A DNA stretch of 64,000 nt from Hyphomicrobiales bacterium (GCA_900468805.1 UEIF01000004.1:19490-83489); one strand, 5' to 3'. Shown: positions 28,830-39,909, counted from the stretch's first letter. Notes: generated by a model not told the origin, from the letters alone. Numbers and translations are program-made.

Positions 28830-30713
28830 ATGACTGACTATAACGGCGTCTCTCCGGCGATCGCCAAGGCGTTGCAGAAGCGCGGCTATACCGAGCTCAC
28901 CCCTGTCCAGAAGGCGATGCTCGATCCGGCGCTCGCTGCATCGGATGCACTCGTCTCCGCGCAGACCGGCTCAGGCAAGACCGTCGCATTCGGGCTTGCA
29001 CTCGCGCCGACGCTTCTCGAAAGCGCCGAACGGTTCGGCCCTGCCGCTGCTCCCGTTGCCCTCGTGATCGCGCCGACGCGCGAACTGGCGCTGCAGGTGA
29101 AGCGCGAGCTGGAATGGCTTTACGAAATGACCGGTGCTGTCATCGTCAGTTGCGTTGGCGGCATGGACATTCGCAGCGAGCGCCGTGCGCTGGAGCGTGG
29201 CGCCCATATTGTCGTCGGCACGCCAGGACGCCTCTGCGACCATATCCGCCGCAACGCGCTTGACATGAGCGAGCTCAAGGCAGCGGTGCTGGACGAAGCG
29301 GACGAGATGCTCGATCTCGGCTTCCGCGAAGATCTGGAATTCATCCTTGACGCAGCACCGGACGAACGCCGGACGCTGATGTTTTCCGCCACGGTTCCTG
29401 CAGCCATCGCCAAGCTGGCGAAAAGCTATCAGCGCGACGCAGTGCGCATCAGCACGCAGGCGGAAGAAAAGCAGCATATCGATATCGAATATCGCGCGCT
29501 CGCCGTGTCGCCGAGCGACCGCGAAAACGCGATCATCAACGTTCTGCGCTATTACGAAGCGCGCAATGCGATCGTCTTCTGTTCGACGCGCGCAGCCGTC
29601 AATCACCTGACCGCGCGGTTCCACAACCGCAATTTCCACGTCGTGGCGCTCTCGGGCGAACTGACGCAGAACGAGCGCAGCCATGCGCTGCAGGCGATGC
29701 GCGACGGGCGTGCCCGTGTCTGCATCGCAACCGATGTCGCAGCACGCGGTATCGACCTGCCTGGCCTCGATCTCGTCGTGCATGCCGATCTGCCGACCAA
29801 TCCAGACACACTTCTGCATCGCAGCGGCCGTACGGGCCGCGCCGGGCGCAAGGGTGTCAGCGCGATCATCGTGCCGCTCAATGCACGCCGCAAGGCCGAG
29901 CGACTTCTTGAAAATGCCGGCATCGCCGCCACCTGGGCGCGGCCGCCCTCGGTGGAGGAAGTGACGGAGCGTGATGACGAGCGGCTGCTGGCCGACCCGA
30001 TCTTCGCCGACAAGCCGCTGGAGGAAGAGCTGGGGCTGGTGCAGAAGCTCATCGCCAGCCACGGCGCCGAGACGCTTGCCGCCGCCTTCGTGCGTCTTTA
30101 CCGCTCCAACCAGTCGGCGCCGGAAGACCTGATCGAAGTTTCGGTGCAGGACGATCGCGCCCGCAAGCGCCGCGAAGGCGAGCCACGCGAATTCGCACCG
30201 GCGCAAAAGGGACCGCGCGATGATTTCGGCCCGAGCGTCTGGTTCTCGGTCTCCGTCGGCCGCAAGCAGAATGCCGAACCGCGCTGGCTGATCCCGATGC
30301 TCTGCCGCGCCGGCAACGTGACCAAGCGCGAGATCGGCGCGATCAAGATGCAGCCGGACGAGACATTCGTGGAAATCGCCGCCGACAGCGCCGACAGCTT
30401 CCTCGGTGCACTTGGCCCGAACAAGACGATGGAACGCGGCATCCGCGTAGCCAGGCTGAACGGCACGCCCGACTTCAGCAAGCCGGCCAAGCCCGCCTAC
30501 GCCAAGAAGCCGTTCGAAGACCGCGGCGAGGATCGTTTCCGCAGCGACAAGCCGAAGGGCAAGTTCGGGAAGGACAGGCCCGCTGGCGCTGGACGTCAGG
30601 ACGACAAGCCCTGGACGAAGAAAGACCCAAAGCCGAAATTCGAAGGCGCCAAGTTCGAAGGCGCCAAGTTCGAGGGCGGCAAGGGCAAGTTCAGCAAGAA
30701 GAAAGACCGCTGA
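28830..30713 (+). CDS. DEAD-box ATP-dependent RNA helicase with DbpA-type RNA-binding domain
   Basis: This 627-residue protein remodels RNA or ribosomal precursors. Motifs: Q motif (LTPVQKAML), Walker A AQTGSGKT, PTRELALQV, TPGRL, DEAD (about residue 154), SAT, and the C-terminal helicase domain with ARGIDLP and HRSGRTGRAG. A DbpA-like RNA-binding domain lies at about 468-545. The basic tail (about 565-627) has three near-repeats of KFEGA/GK. The ATG at 28830 follows a weak site. In rhizobia this type is variously called DeaD or CsdA; I leave the symbol empty because the exact paralogue is uncertain. Confidence 0.9.
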   Translation: MTDYNGVSPAIAKALQKRGYTELTPVQKAMLDPALAASDALVSAQTGSGKTVAFGLALAPTLLESAERFGPAAAPVALVIAPTRELALQVKRELEWLYEMTGAVIVSCVGGMDIRSERRALERGAHIVVGTPGRLCDHIRRNALDMSELKAAVLDEADEMLDLGFREDLEFILDAAPDERRTLMFSATVPAAIAKLAKSYQRDAVRISTQAEEKQHIDIEYRALAVSPSDRENAIINVLRYYEARNAIVFCSTRAAVNHLTARFHNRNFHVVALSGELTQNERSHALQAMRDGRARVCIATDVAARGIDLPGLDLVVHADLPTNPDTLLHRSGRTGRAGRKGVSAIIVPLNARRKAERLLENAGIAATWARPPSVEEVTERDDERLLADPIFADKPLEEELGLVQKLIASHGAETLAAAFVRLYRSNQSAPEDLIEVSVQDDRARKRREGEPREFAPAQKGPRDDFGPSVWFSVSVGRKQNAEPRWLIPMLCRAGNVTKREIGAIKMQPDETFVEIAADSADSFLGALGPNKTMERGIRVARLNGTPDFSKPAKPAYAKKPFEDRGEDRFRSDKPKGKFGKDRPAGAGRQDDKPWTKKDPKPKFEGAKFEGAKFEGGKGKFSKKKDR

Positions 30714-30766
30714 GACGGTCGCCGGCCGCGCCGGTAAGGTGACGCGGCTGGCATCCTACAGCGGCT

Positions 30767-31549
30767 TCAGCCCTTGTTGCTGAGACCGGCTGCTGCGAGG
30801 ATGAGATTGGCGACAGCCTGCGGCTGAGAGATCAGCGAGACATGGCTGGCGTCGAGTTCGATCGTTGTCGCGTTCATGCGCTTTGCCATGAAGCGTTCCA
30901 GATCCGGATTAATGGTCCGGTCATTCTTCGAAACCGCGTACCATGACGGTTTGGAGCGCCAGGCGGCGACGGTCGTCCTGGCGGTGAACAGCGTGTCTGA
31001 AATGCGGCCCTGCACGGCGTAAAGCGCCTTGGCGCGGGCAACCGGCAAGTCGCCGGCAAAATCCCGGACGAAGGCTTCTTCGCTCAACTGGGCGTAACCG
31101 CCGGCCTGAACGAGGCCGGCGCTGGCCGGTGGCGTCGGATATTGCTTGGCAAGCGCGGTATAATCCTCACCAGCATCCGGCGCGCGGGCGGCGATATAGA
31201 CGAGCGCCGTCACCTTCGGGTCGACACCGGTTTCGGTAACGAGCATTCCGGAATAGGAATGGCCGACGAGCACGGTCGGGCCATCCATGAGCGCCAGGAT
31301 GCGCTTGGTCGCCTCGACATCATCGGCGAAGGAGGTGAGAGGGTTCTGCACGGCCATCACATTCAGGCCGGCAGCCTGGAGATGGGGGATGACATCCAGC
31401 CAGCAGGAAGCATCGGCATAGGCGCCGTGAACGAGAACGACATTCTTTGCCTTGGCGATATCGGCGGCCCGGCCGGCGGCCGGAAACATGCTGAGTGCGG
31501 CCCCTGCAGCGAGCGCGGCCGAGAATGAACGTCTGGTCATCGGTTGCAT
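30767..31549 (-). CDS. Tat-exported alpha/beta hydrolase
   Basis: This 260-residue protein has a twin-arginine signal (MTRRSFSAALAAGAALSMFP). The fold has the oxyanion HGAYADASCW and the nucleophile Ser in VGHSYSGML (GxSxG); the final acid and His are in the C-terminal part (LDASHVSLISQP). It belongs to the AB-hydrolase/EstC-like group, sometimes annotated as salicylate esterase-like. The substrate is not known. The ATG at 31549 has GGAGG eight bases upstream; the ATG at 31540 is equally close to the signal. The gene is divergent from the methyltransferase. Confidence 0.85.
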   Translation of the reverse strand: MQPMTRRSFSAALAAGAALSMFPAAGRAADIAKAKNVVLVHGAYADASCWLDVIPHLQAAGLNVMAVQNPLTSFADDVEATKRILALMDGPTVLVGHSYSGMLVTETGVDPKVTALVYIAARAPDAGEDYTALAKQYPTPPASAGLVQAGGYAQLSEEAFVRDFAGDLPVARAKALYAVQGRISDTLFTARTTVAAWRSKPSWYAVSKNDRTINPDLERFMAKRMNATTIELDASHVSLISQPQAVANLILAAAGLSNKG

Positions 31550-31714
31550 AATGGAGTCCTCCGGCTTGTAGGAAATTTGGGGCGATGCCCTTTGGATCGC
31601 TACAGAAACGTTACGCCGAGACTCGGGCTTGGATAACTATACAAAGGTCCAGCGAGGTATTATGCCGTCCAGCACGGCCAGATGGCCTGTCGTAACGAGG
31701 GTAATCGACACAAG

Positions 31715-32377
31715 ATGAGATCGGCTTCCGCAGATGATCGTCTCGACCTGGCGGCCTTCATCGAGGCGAACTTGCCGCTTGCAAGCGTACCTTCCATACC
31801 CAAGGTAAGGCTGCATATGGCGACACCGAGGAGCGGCCTCTATCGCCTTGCAATGGCTGACGATTCCGATTTGATGCCGCCCTATTGGGCTTATCCCTGG
31901 GCGGGCGGGGCGGTGCTTGCGCACTATCTTTTCGACCATCCCGAAGAGGTGGCCGGCAAACGTGTCGTCGATCTCGGCACCGGCTCCGGCCTCGTCGCCA
32001 TCGCAGCGATGAAATGCGGTGCAGCCCAAGTGCTCGCTATCGATATCGATGCGAAGGCGATCGCTGCAGCGCGGCTGAATGCTCATGCCAACGATGTCGA
32101 GATCGAGACACGGCTCGGCGAGATTATCGAAGACGAGCCGCCTGAAGCCGATATGATCCTGGCCGGCGATGTCTTCTATGACGAGGCGCTGGCGGAGCGT
32201 GTTCTGCCTTTCCTTGGACGCTGCCGAGCAGCCGGGCTCGACGTGCTCATCGGCGATCCGGGGAGGGCGCCTCTGCCCGCTACGTCCCTGGAGAAAATTG
32301 CGGAATATCCGGTGCCGGATTTCGGCGGGCCTGCTCGGGGTACGGCCGCCAACAGTGCGGTTTTCCGCTTGAGGTGA
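31715..32377 (+). CDS. Class I SAM-dependent methyltransferase (ETFB lysine methyltransferase-like)
   Basis: This 220-residue methyltransferase has a SAM-binding motif RVVDLGTGSGLVAIAA, an acidic loop AIDIDAKAIAAARLN and a downstream motif DMILAGDVFYDEALA. The PPYWAYPWAGG segment before the Rossmann core matches the ETFB lysine methyltransferase and METTL-type family, which methylates electron transfer flavoprotein in some species; that substrate is inferred only. ATG 31715 is chosen over 31682 because the preceding residues are not conserved-looking; both lack a strong ribosome-binding site. It lies upstream of the marR gene with a gap of 88 bp. Confidence 0.72.
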   Translation: MRSASADDRLDLAAFIEANLPLASVPSIPKVRLHMATPRSGLYRLAMADDSDLMPPYWAYPWAGGAVLAHYLFDHPEEVAGKRVVDLGTGSGLVAIAAMKCGAAQVLAIDIDAKAIAAARLNAHANDVEIETRLGEIIEDEPPEADMILAGDVFYDEALAERVLPFLGRCRAAGLDVLIGDPGRAPLPATSLEKIAEYPVPDFGGPARGTAANSAVFRLR

Positions 32378-32425
32378 GTGAAGGTGGATTGCGCGGGTAG
32401 CGCGTCACCTCGCCTTGCGTTAAAT

Positions 32426-32443
32426 TAGATGATATGTCATCTA
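32426..32443. promoter_or_regulatory. Candidate MarR operator
   Basis: TAGATGA (32426-32432) and TCATCTA (32437-32443) form an inverted repeat with a four-base spacer, upstream of the marR-type ATG at 32466. The size and symmetry suit a MarR dimer. Autoregulation of the marR-efflux operon is inferred. Confidence 0.5.
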
Positions 32444-32465
32444 TTGTTCTCTCATCGATATTTCC

Positions 32466-32918
32466 ATGACCGAAGACAAGATCACAACCTCATTCGGGAG
32501 CCTCGTCTCCCAGACCGCGCGCTACTGGCGCAGGGTCGCAAACCTGCGCCTGCAGCCTTTTGGACTGACGGAAGCGACATGGCTGCCGCTGCTGCGCATC
32601 GCCCGCTCGCCGTCGCCGATGCACCAGAAGGAGCTTGCAGCCTCGCTCTCGCTCGACAATTCCTCCGTCGTGCGCCTGATCGACAATCTGGAGAAGGCGG
32701 GGCTGGTCGAGCGGCGGGAAGGCGAAGACAGGCGGGCCAAGGAGATATTGCTGACGGAGGAGGGCAGGAAGACCGTGGAGGAGGTCGAACGCGTGGCGCA
32801 GGGCATTCGTGAGGAGGCGCTTGGTCTTCTCCCGCGTGAAGACATCGAAACCACATGGCGTGTGCTCGATCACATCAGCGACGTACTTGCCCGACAGCTC
32901 GAGGAGCCCGAACAGTGA
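32466..32918 (+). CDS. MarR family transcriptional regulator
   Basis: This 150-residue winged-helix regulator has the pattern LGSLVSQTARYWRRV-type N-terminal helices, the recognition segment KELAASLSLDNSSVVRLIDN, and the wing GLVERREGEDRRAKEILLT. MarR proteins repress nearby genes until a phenolic or toxic ligand binds. Its stop overlaps the GTG start of the drug transporter gene, so it very probably regulates that efflux pump, and a palindrome lies upstream (32426-32443). The ATG at 32466 is the only good start. Confidence 0.9.
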   Translation: MTEDKITTSFGSLVSQTARYWRRVANLRLQPFGLTEATWLPLLRIARSPSPMHQKELAASLSLDNSSVVRLIDNLEKAGLVERREGEDRRAKEILLTEEGRKTVEEVERVAQGIREEALGLLPREDIETTWRVLDHISDVLARQLEEPEQ

Positions 32919-34156
32919 ATTCGCATCCCGGCCCAATGACCGAAGCCAGACCGCTTGGTGTAAAGCTTCACATACCAGTCTGGCTGCTCGGGCTCATCAC
33001 CTTCAGCGGTACGCTTGCCATGCATATTTTCGTGCCGGCCCTGCCGGCGGCGGCGAGCGATCTCGGCGCGTCGATCGGCGAGATGCAACTGACCGTCAGC
33101 CTCTACATCTTCGGTCTTGCCGTCGGCCAGCTCATCTATGGGCCGCTTTCGGACCGCTACGGCCGCCGGCCGGTGCTGATGAGCGGGCTTGTGCTCTATA
33201 CGATCGCCGGCGTGGCAGCGCTGGTCTCACCCGGCGTGCATGCACTGATCGTGGCAAGGCTCTTTCAGGCTTTCGGCGGTTGTGCCGGTCTCGTCATTGC
33301 CCGCGCCATCGTCCGCGATACGTCCAGCCCCGATGAAACAGCCAAGCGGCTCGCCATCATGAACCTCATGGTGACGGTAGGACCGGGGCTTTCACCTGTT
33401 GTCGGTGGTGCGCTTGCCGCCACGCTCGGCTGGCGCTCGATCTTCGTGGCGCTTTGCGGGCTTGGCATCGTCAACCTGCTGCTGACCTGGCGCAAGGTGC
33501 CTGAGACAGGCACCCGCAATGTCGAGACTTCGATGAAGGCGCTCGGCCGCGACTATCTCGGCCTGCTTTCCTCGCGCTCCTTTGTCGGTTATGCCATCGG
33601 CGGCGGCTGTGCGACAACCTCCATGTATGCTTTCACCGCATCCGCGCCCTTCATCGTCATCAACGAACTCGGCCGTCCAGCAACAGAAGTCGGCATCTGC
33701 CTGGCGCTGCTGATCTTCGGCTACTGGATCGGCAGCATGATCGCCACGCGGCTGATCGGCCGGTTTGCGATGAAGAGGCTGATGGTGATTTCCAACCTCG
33801 TCAGCATCGCAGCCGCGATCGTCTTCTTCGGCTTTGCGGTGACCGACCATCTGACGCTCTTGCCCATGATGGCCTCCATCATGGTCTATACGATCGGCGC
33901 CGGCGTAGCCTCGCCCAATGCGCTGACGCTCGCCGTCAGCGTCAATCCAAAGGTCACAGGGTCTGCCTCCGGCCTCTATGGCTCGACACAGATGGCTGTC
34001 GGGGCCGTCTGCAGCGCTCTCTCGGGTATCGGTGGCGATCCGGGGCTTGCGGCGGCGACCGTCATTCTCGGCGCCAGCGTGCTGGCGCAGCTCTGCTTCT
34101 GGGTTGCTGTCGCTTCGAGAAATGTCAGGCGAGAAAATCTGGCCGCAGAAGCATGA
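32915..34156 (+). CDS. MFS drug efflux transporter, Bcr/CflA type
   Basis: This inner-membrane antiporter has about 413 residues and 12 predicted helices. The MFS signature is GPLSDRYGRRPVLMSG in the second loop, and FVPALPAAASDLGAS in the first helix region typical of Bcr/CflA. Substrates cannot be named. It starts with a GTG that overlaps the marR stop (GTGA), behind GAGGAG; the ATG at 32936 is an alternative start. The coding end overlaps the 3' end of moeA (convergent, 32 bp). Control by the adjacent MarR protein is likely. Confidence 0.87.
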   Translation: MNSHPGPMTEARPLGVKLHIPVWLLGLITFSGTLAMHIFVPALPAAASDLGASIGEMQLTVSLYIFGLAVGQLIYGPLSDRYGRRPVLMSGLVLYTIAGVAALVSPGVHALIVARLFQAFGGCAGLVIARAIVRDTSSPDETAKRLAIMNLMVTVGPGLSPVVGGALAATLGWRSIFVALCGLGIVNLLLTWRKVPETGTRNVETSMKALGRDYLGLLSSRSFVGYAIGGGCATTSMYAFTASAPFIVINELGRPATEVGICLALLIFGYWIGSMIATRLIGRFAMKRLMVISNLVSIAAAIVFFGFAVTDHLTLLPMMASIMVYTIGAGVASPNALTLAVSVNPKVTGSASGLYGSTQMAVGAVCSALSGIGGDPGLAAATVILGASVLAQLCFWVAVASRNVRRENLAAEA

Positions 34157-35348
34157 CCGGGCAGGTGGCACCGGCCGGCAGTTCCGGCGCATGCGGCGGG
34201 CGGATGATCAAGCAATCCGAATGGGCAAAGGTCTTCATCATAGACGAATCCTGCTTGTCGAAGGGTTCGACCAGCCAGTTGCCGTCGGCCGATTTCGAAA
34301 GCTTCGCGCGCATATAATCCTGTCGGTGATCATTGGCCCGCAGCGTGACGGCTGCTTCCACCGTTGTCTCGCGCCGGACCGGCGGCAGCGAGGCGAGTTT
34401 GCGGATCAGCGGCTCAAGGAAAAGCAGAGAACAGACGAGGCTAGAGACCGGATTGCCTGGCAGGCCGAGCACATGCGTCTCGCCAAAACTGCCGACCATC
34501 AGCGGCTTCCCGGGGCGCATGGCGATGCGCCAGAAATCGAGCTGCATGCCGGCCTCAATCAGCGTAGCCTGCACCAGATCGTGGTCGCCGACCGAGGCAC
34601 CCCCGAGCGTGACGATGACATCGACCTTGGCATTGCGCGCCTTGTCGATCGCCGCAGTGATCTCAGCCCTGTCATCGGGCACGATGCCAAGATCGAGCAC
34701 ATCAGCGCCGGCCCTGCGGGCAAGGGCTGCTACGCCAAAGGTGTTGGATGCGATGATCTGCGAAGGACCGGGCGTGCTTCCGGGGGGCAGAAGCTCGTCG
34801 CCGGTTGCAAGGATCGCGATCATCGGACGGCGCAGGACCTCGACTGATGGCCGGTTCATGCCGGCAGCAGCCGTCAACCGCGAGAAATCGAGCACAGTGC
34901 CGGCGGCCAACACCACTTCGCCCTCGGCAAAATCCTGGCCTCGCGGGCGCACATGCTGACCCTGCCTTACCGGGAATTTGGTTCTGATGCCGCTTTCGAT
35001 CTTCTCCGCATCCTCCTGCAGCAGGACGCTATCGGCCCAAGACGGCACCGGCGCACCGGTGAAGATCCTGATAGCCTCTCCCTGACCGACGCTTCCCTCG
35101 AAGCCGTGGCCAGCCGCGGACGTGCCGACGACCGTCAGAACGGCACCGGGCTCCGGCGCATCTTCACGGCGCAGCGCATAACCATCCATAGCGGAGGAAT
35201 TGAAGGGCGGCTGTGTCAGGCCAGCCGTCAGATCAACGGCAAGGACGCGTCCTTCGGTCTCGGCAAGCGGCAGCGTTTCGGACGTCGTGACGGGATTTGC
35301 GCTGGAGAGCAGGCGGCTCAGGGCTTCAGCGACCGGTAGAAGGTTCAT
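34125..35348 (-). CDS. moeA: Molybdopterin molybdenumtransferase
   Basis: MoeA inserts molybdate into adenylated molybdopterin. The protein has 407 residues. The N-terminal domain begins [12 protein letters not shown] with [15 protein letters not shown], the conserved MoeA core signature. The MogA-like subdomain contains [10 protein letters not shown] and [12 protein letters not shown]. The C-terminal beta barrel holds [10 protein letters not shown]. It is the last gene of a leftward run: trpD-trpC-moaC-moeA. It overlaps moaC by four bases at its start and the MFS gene 3' end by 32 bp. In other Rhizobiales lexA often follows; here it does not. Confidence 0.95.
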   Translation of the reverse strand: MNLLPVAEALSRLLSSANPVTTSETLPLAETEGRVLAVDLTAGLTQPPFNSSAMDGYALRREDAPEPGAVLTVVGTSAAGHGFEGSVGQGEAIRIFTGAPVPSWADSVLLQEDAEKIESGIRTKFPVRQGQHVRPRGQDFAEGEVVLAAGTVLDFSRLTAAAGMNRPSVEVLRRPMIAILATGDELLPPGSTPGPSQIIASNTFGVAALARRAGADVLDLGIVPDDRAEITAAIDKARNAKVDVIVTLGGASVGDHDLVQATLIEAGMQLDFWRIAMRPGKPLMVGSFGETHVLGLPGNPVSSLVCSLLFLEPLIRKLASLPPVRRETTVEAAVTLRANDHRQDYMRAKLSKSADGNWLVEPFDKQDSSMMKTFAHSDCLIIRPPHAPELPAGATCPVMLLRPDFLA

Positions 35349-35842
35349 ATCGCCTCCGGATGACGGAAATCGCCGGATTTGCCGCCGGATTTTTCCAGCA
35401 GCCTGACGCCACCGATTTCCATGGCCTTGTCGGCGGCCTTGGCCATGTCGTAGATCGTCAGGCAGGCGACCGAAACGGCGGTCAGCGCCTCCATCTCCAC
35501 ACCGGTCTTGCCGGTGAGTTTGGCACTCGCCGTGACGCGCAAGCCGGGCAGGGAAGCATCTTCCTCGATTTCGACCGTGACCTTCGTCAGCATCAGCGGA
35601 TGGCAGAGCGGGATGAGATCGGCAGTCCGCTTGGCGGCCATGATACCGGCAAGGCGCGCGGTGCCGATGACATCGCCCTTCCTTGCATTGCCTTCGCGGA
35701 TAAGAGCAAGCGTTTCCGGCGCCATCTTCACATGGCCCTCGGCGGTGGCGATGCGCACGGTCTCGGCCTTGTCGGAAACATCGACCATATGCGCCTCGCC
35801 GGAGGCGCCGATATGGGTGAGGCTGGGCTTTCCGCCGCTCAT
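35345..35842 (-). CDS. moaC: Cyclic pyranopterin monophosphate synthase
   Basis: MoaC completes cPMP synthesis for molybdenum cofactor together with MoaA. The protein has 165 residues, starting [12 protein letters not shown], and holds [25 protein letters not shown] (active-site region) and [11 protein letters not shown]. The ATG at 35842 follows the trpC stop by one base. The in-frame extension to 35872 lies inside trpC and was discarded. It overlaps moeA by four bases. The pairing of moaC and moeA with trp genes is a usual alphaproteobacterial arrangement. Confidence 0.96.
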   Translation of the reverse strand: MSGGKPSLTHIGASGEAHMVDVSDKAETVRIATAEGHVKMAPETLALIREGNARKGDVIGTARLAGIMAAKRTADLIPLCHPLMLTKVTVEIEEDASLPGLRVTASAKLTGKTGVEMEALTAVSVACLTIYDMAKAADKAMEIGGVRLLEKSGGKSGDFRHPEAI

Positions 35843-35843
35843 A

Positions 35844-36656
35844 TCATTCAGCCGCGATGGCGGCTTCACCAAACAGCAGTGCGCGCGTGGCGGCCGTCAC
35901 GTCGTCTTTGCGCATCAGGCTTTCGCCGACGAGGAAGGTGTTGATGTCGACGGCCTGAAGGCGCATGCAATCCGCATTGGTGAAGATGCCGCTCTCGCCG
36001 ACGAGGAGCCTATCATCAGGAACCATGGGTGCCAGCGTCTCGCTGACGGTGAGGCTGACTTCGAAGGTCCGCAGGTTGCGGTTGTTGATGCCAACGAGCG
36101 GCGAGGAAAGCTTCAGCGCTCGCTCCATTTCCTCGATATCATGAACTTCGACCAGCACATCCATGCCAAGCGAGAAGGCTTCGTCCTGCAGACGCTCGGC
36201 ATCATCATCCGTCAGCGAAGCCATGATGAGCAGGATGCAGTCGCCACCCCAGGCGCGGGCTTCATGGACCTGATAGGTCTCAAACATGAAATCCTTGCGC
36301 AGCGCGGGCAGGGCGCAGGCGGCACGTGCTGCCGTCAGGAATTCCGGCGCGCCCTGGAAGCTCGGCGTATCCGTCAATACCGAAAGGCAGGCGGCGCCAC
36401 CGGCTTCGTACGCCTTGGCAAGTGCAGGCGGATCAAAATCCGGACGGATCAGGCCTTTGGACGGGCTTGCCTTCTTGATCTCGGCAATCAGGCCGATCTC
36501 TCCCGCATCACGCTTGGCGACCAGCGCCTTGTGGAAGCCGCGCGGCGCGGACTGGCCGGCCTGCATGGCCTTCAGATCAGCAAGCGAGGTCTTCGCCTTG
36601 GCGGCAGCGATTTCCTCACGCTTGTAGGCTTCGATCTTCTTCAGGATATCGGTCAT
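35844..36656 (-). CDS. trpC: Indole-3-glycerol phosphate synthase
   Basis: TrpC makes indole-3-glycerol phosphate in tryptophan synthesis. The 270-residue TIM barrel has [18 protein letters not shown] near residue 60, [23 protein letters not shown] and VGESGIFT. No TrpF domain is fused, as expected for rhizobia. It begins [16 protein letters not shown]. It lies nine bases after trpD and one base before moaC, indicating a single transcript. Confidence 0.97.
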   Translation of the reverse strand: MTDILKKIEAYKREEIAAAKAKTSLADLKAMQAGQSAPRGFHKALVAKRDAGEIGLIAEIKKASPSKGLIRPDFDPPALAKAYEAGGAACLSVLTDTPSFQGAPEFLTAARAACALPALRKDFMFETYQVHEARAWGGDCILLIMASLTDDDAERLQDEAFSLGMDVLVEVHDIEEMERALKLSSPLVGINNRNLRTFEVSLTVSETLAPMVPDDRLLVGESGIFTNADCMRLQAVDINTFLVGESLMRKDDVTAATRALLFGEAAIAAE

Positions 36657-36665
36657 GAGGCAATC

Positions 36666-37682
<1,017 letters not shown>

Positions 37683-37695
37683 GCGGCGCTTCCCC

Positions 37696-39588
37696 CTAGC
37701 GGACGGTTGCCTGTTCGGCGAGGTTCTGGTTGACCTGTGCACCGTACCGGGTCTGCAGCAGGTTGACCATCTGATCGAGAATGTCGTCACCGGCGCCATT
37801 TGCAATGGCGGCGATCTGCTGATCGCGATTATCGAGCGCATCGGTCGTCGGCTCATCGTTGACCTCAGTCACCTTGAGCAGGATCTGCGTGCTCGGATCG
37901 GCGCCTACAGCCGTTGCCACGGTATCGGCGGGACCGGAGAAGGCGGCGTTGATGCCGGCACGGCCGAGAACCGGATCATCGGTCGAACGGGTAAAGCCGC
38001 TCTTGCTTTCGACGGCGATGCCGAGCGGGGTGGCGATATCGGCCAGCGAGGTGCCCTTCTGCGCTTCGGCCTTCAGCTCGTCGGCCTTTTTGGCGAGCTC
38101 GGCCTTCTGCTGCTCGGCGGTCCAGTCCTGAACCGCCCTGTCACGCACTTCAGCAAGCGGACGATCGCGATCAGGCATGACGTCGCGCACGTCGAACCAG
38201 ACATAACCGTCATTGCCGACGGCAATGGCGGAGGCATCGGCGCCGACATCGGTCTTGAAGGCTTCCGGCAGCAACTGCTGCTGGGCCGGAATATCCTTGA
38301 CCGGATTTCCGTCCTTGTCCGCACCCGTCATGTCGATGGCGTCGATGGTGACGGCCTTCAGCTTCAGCTGATTGGCGATCTCTTCGAGGGACGTACCGCC
38401 GGCGCGCATTTCCTCGATGCGGTCGTGAACGTTGATGACTTCCTGCGAGGCATTGGCGACCGAAAGCTGCTTGCGGATCTCTTCCTTGACCTCATCGAAG
38501 CTCTTGGTGGTCTCCGGCTTGATATTGGTCACGCGCAGGATCACCGGACCGAAGCTGCCGTCGACGACAGCCGTGGTTCCACCATCCGTCTTCACCCCGA
38601 AGGCAGCTTCGGCAACGGCCTGGTCCGGAACCTTGTCCTTGGTGAATTCGCCGAGCAGCACATCGCTTGCGGTCTTGCCCTGATCGGTGACGAGCTGATC
38701 GAAGCTCGTGCCGCTCTTCAGCGCGGTTTCAGCCGCGTTGGCGAGATCCTTGCTGGCGAAGGTCAGCTGCTCCAGCGTGCGGCTTTCCGGCGTCGTATAG
38801 GCCGCCTTGGCCTTGTCGAAGGCTTCCTTGATCTGGTCGTCGGTGACCGTCGTGGGATCGGCGATATCGCCAGGCTGAAGCTTCAGATAGCCGATCTTGC
38901 GGTACTCCGGCGCACGGTAGCGCTGCTTGGCGTCTTCGAACCACTTGGACAGAACATCATCGGCGGGCGCCTTGATCGGCTCGATATTGGCGTTGGTGAG
39001 CAGCAGGTAATCGACGCTGCGGCTCTCATTGCCATAGAGTTTCAGCGCGTTGACGAGAGTCGCAGGCGCCTGGAAGCCGTTGGAGACGGCTTCGATGATC
39101 TGGCTGCGCACAGCCTGCTTGCTGCGATCCTTGATATAGTCGTCTTCCCGGATGCCGGCATTGCGCAGACGAGAGGTAAAGAGCGAGCGGTCGAACTGGC
39201 CGTTGACCGCCTTGAAGGCCGGATCCTCGCCGATCAGCTGGGCGAGCCGGTCTTCGGAAAGGCCGAGGCCCATGTCATCGGCAAGCTGGTCCAGCGAGGC
39301 ACCGGCCAGAAGCTGGGCAAGCACCTGCTGCTCGACGCCGAAAGCACGGGCCTGCTCCGGCGTCAGGCGCACACCGTATTGCTGACCGAGCGCTGCGACC
39401 TGACGCTGATAGGCGAGACGGAATTCATTGACGTCCACATGCTGGTCGCCGACGGTGACCACCGTCGTGCTGTTGCCGCCGCTTATCAGCTCACGCGACA
39501 CGCCCCAGATGCCGAAGGAGGCGACGAGCAGGAGCAGGAGCAGCTTGGCAACCCAGGTCTGAGCAGCTCTTCTCAGAATATGGAACAT
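37696..39588 (-). CDS. ppiD: Peptidyl-prolyl cis-trans isomerase PpiD-like (SurA_N plus parvulin domain)
   Basis: This inner-membrane-anchored periplasmic chaperone has 630 residues. A single membrane helix follows the first ten residues ([18 protein letters not shown]). A SurA-type N-terminal region runs to about 170, and the parvulin domain lies near 250-370 (from [15 protein letters not shown] to [15 protein letters not shown]). The C-terminal part repeats PpiD-like segments. Such proteins help folding of exported proteins next to SecYEG. The ATG at 39588 has GAGG upstream. The 2.5 kb ORF on the opposite strand is a shadow. It heads the trpD-trpC-moaC-moeA run, after which transcription likely continues. 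Confidence 0.9.
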   Translation of the reverse strand: MFHILRRAAQTWVAKLLLLLLVASFGIWGVSRELISGGNSTTVVTVGDQHVDVNEFRLAYQRQVAALGQQYGVRLTPEQARAFGVEQQVLAQLLAGASLDQLADDMGLGLSEDRLAQLIGEDPAFKAVNGQFDRSLFTSRLRNAGIREDDYIKDRSKQAVRSQIIEAVSNGFQAPATLVNALKLYGNESRSVDYLLLTNANIEPIKAPADDVLSKWFEDAKQRYRAPEYRKIGYLKLQPGDIADPTTVTDDQIKEAFDKAKAAYTTPESRTLEQLTFASKDLANAAETALKSGTSFDQLVTDQGKTASDVLLGEFTKDKVPDQAVAEAAFGVKTDGGTTAVVDGSFGPVILRVTNIKPETTKSFDEVKEEIRKQLSVANASQEVINVHDRIEEMRAGGTSLEEIANQLKLKAVTIDAIDMTGADKDGNPVKDIPAQQQLLPEAFKTDVGADASAIAVGNDGYVWFDVRDVMPDRDRPLAEVRDRAVQDWTAEQQKAELAKKADELKAEAQKGTSLADIATPLGIAVESKSGFTRSTDDPVLGRAGINAAFSGPADTVATAVGADPSTQILLKVTEVNDEPTTDALDNRDQQIAAIANGAGDDILDQMVNLLQTRYGAQVNQNLAEQATVR

Positions 39589-39909
39589 GGAAACGCAAAC
39601 CTCGCATTATCATTGGCCCAAAAGGGCAGACATTCGTCGTTCCATAAAACAAAGCTGCGAGGAAATGAAGGCTTGTCACACGAAAAGCTTGCGGGGCGTG
39701 CACACGCTCTCGCCACGGCACCCGCCCGAAAATTCGGAATTGATTTTCGGAAAGCCAGATGCGCAGATTCAAAAGCGTTAGAGCATCCCTTATGCATCCG
39801 AATGCATGCACGCTTCTCGAGGTGCCTTGAGCGACAAAAGATGCCTGGTTGCGGAACCTTTCCAGTCTTCATTTCGTTGAAGCGGCATTCCACCAAACAG
39901 GAGCAGACC
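39589..39909. other. Intergenic region upstream of ppiD, with a mosaic repeat
   Basis: This 321 bp stretch lies between the divergent ppiD and DUF883 genes. A family B repeat fills 39727-39821. A short palindrome GCCCAAAAGGGC lies near 39618. The DUF883 gene start is preceded by an AGCAGACC-type sequence. No ORF is supported. Confidence 0.5.
39727..39821 (-). repeat. Mosaic intergenic repeat, family B, copy 2
   Basis: This is the reverse-oriented relative of 1562-1656. It has the same order of blocks and a six base-pair hairpin in the corresponding place (ATGCAT 39792-39797 and 39802-39807), with arms unlike those of copy 1. The differing hairpin arms and conserved flanks suggest that structure is kept. 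Confidence 0.7.

Noticed and set aside
28971-30206. 411-codon ORF antisense to the DEAD-box helicase
   Set aside because: All helicase motifs are on the plus strand. The antisense frame has no recognisable domain.
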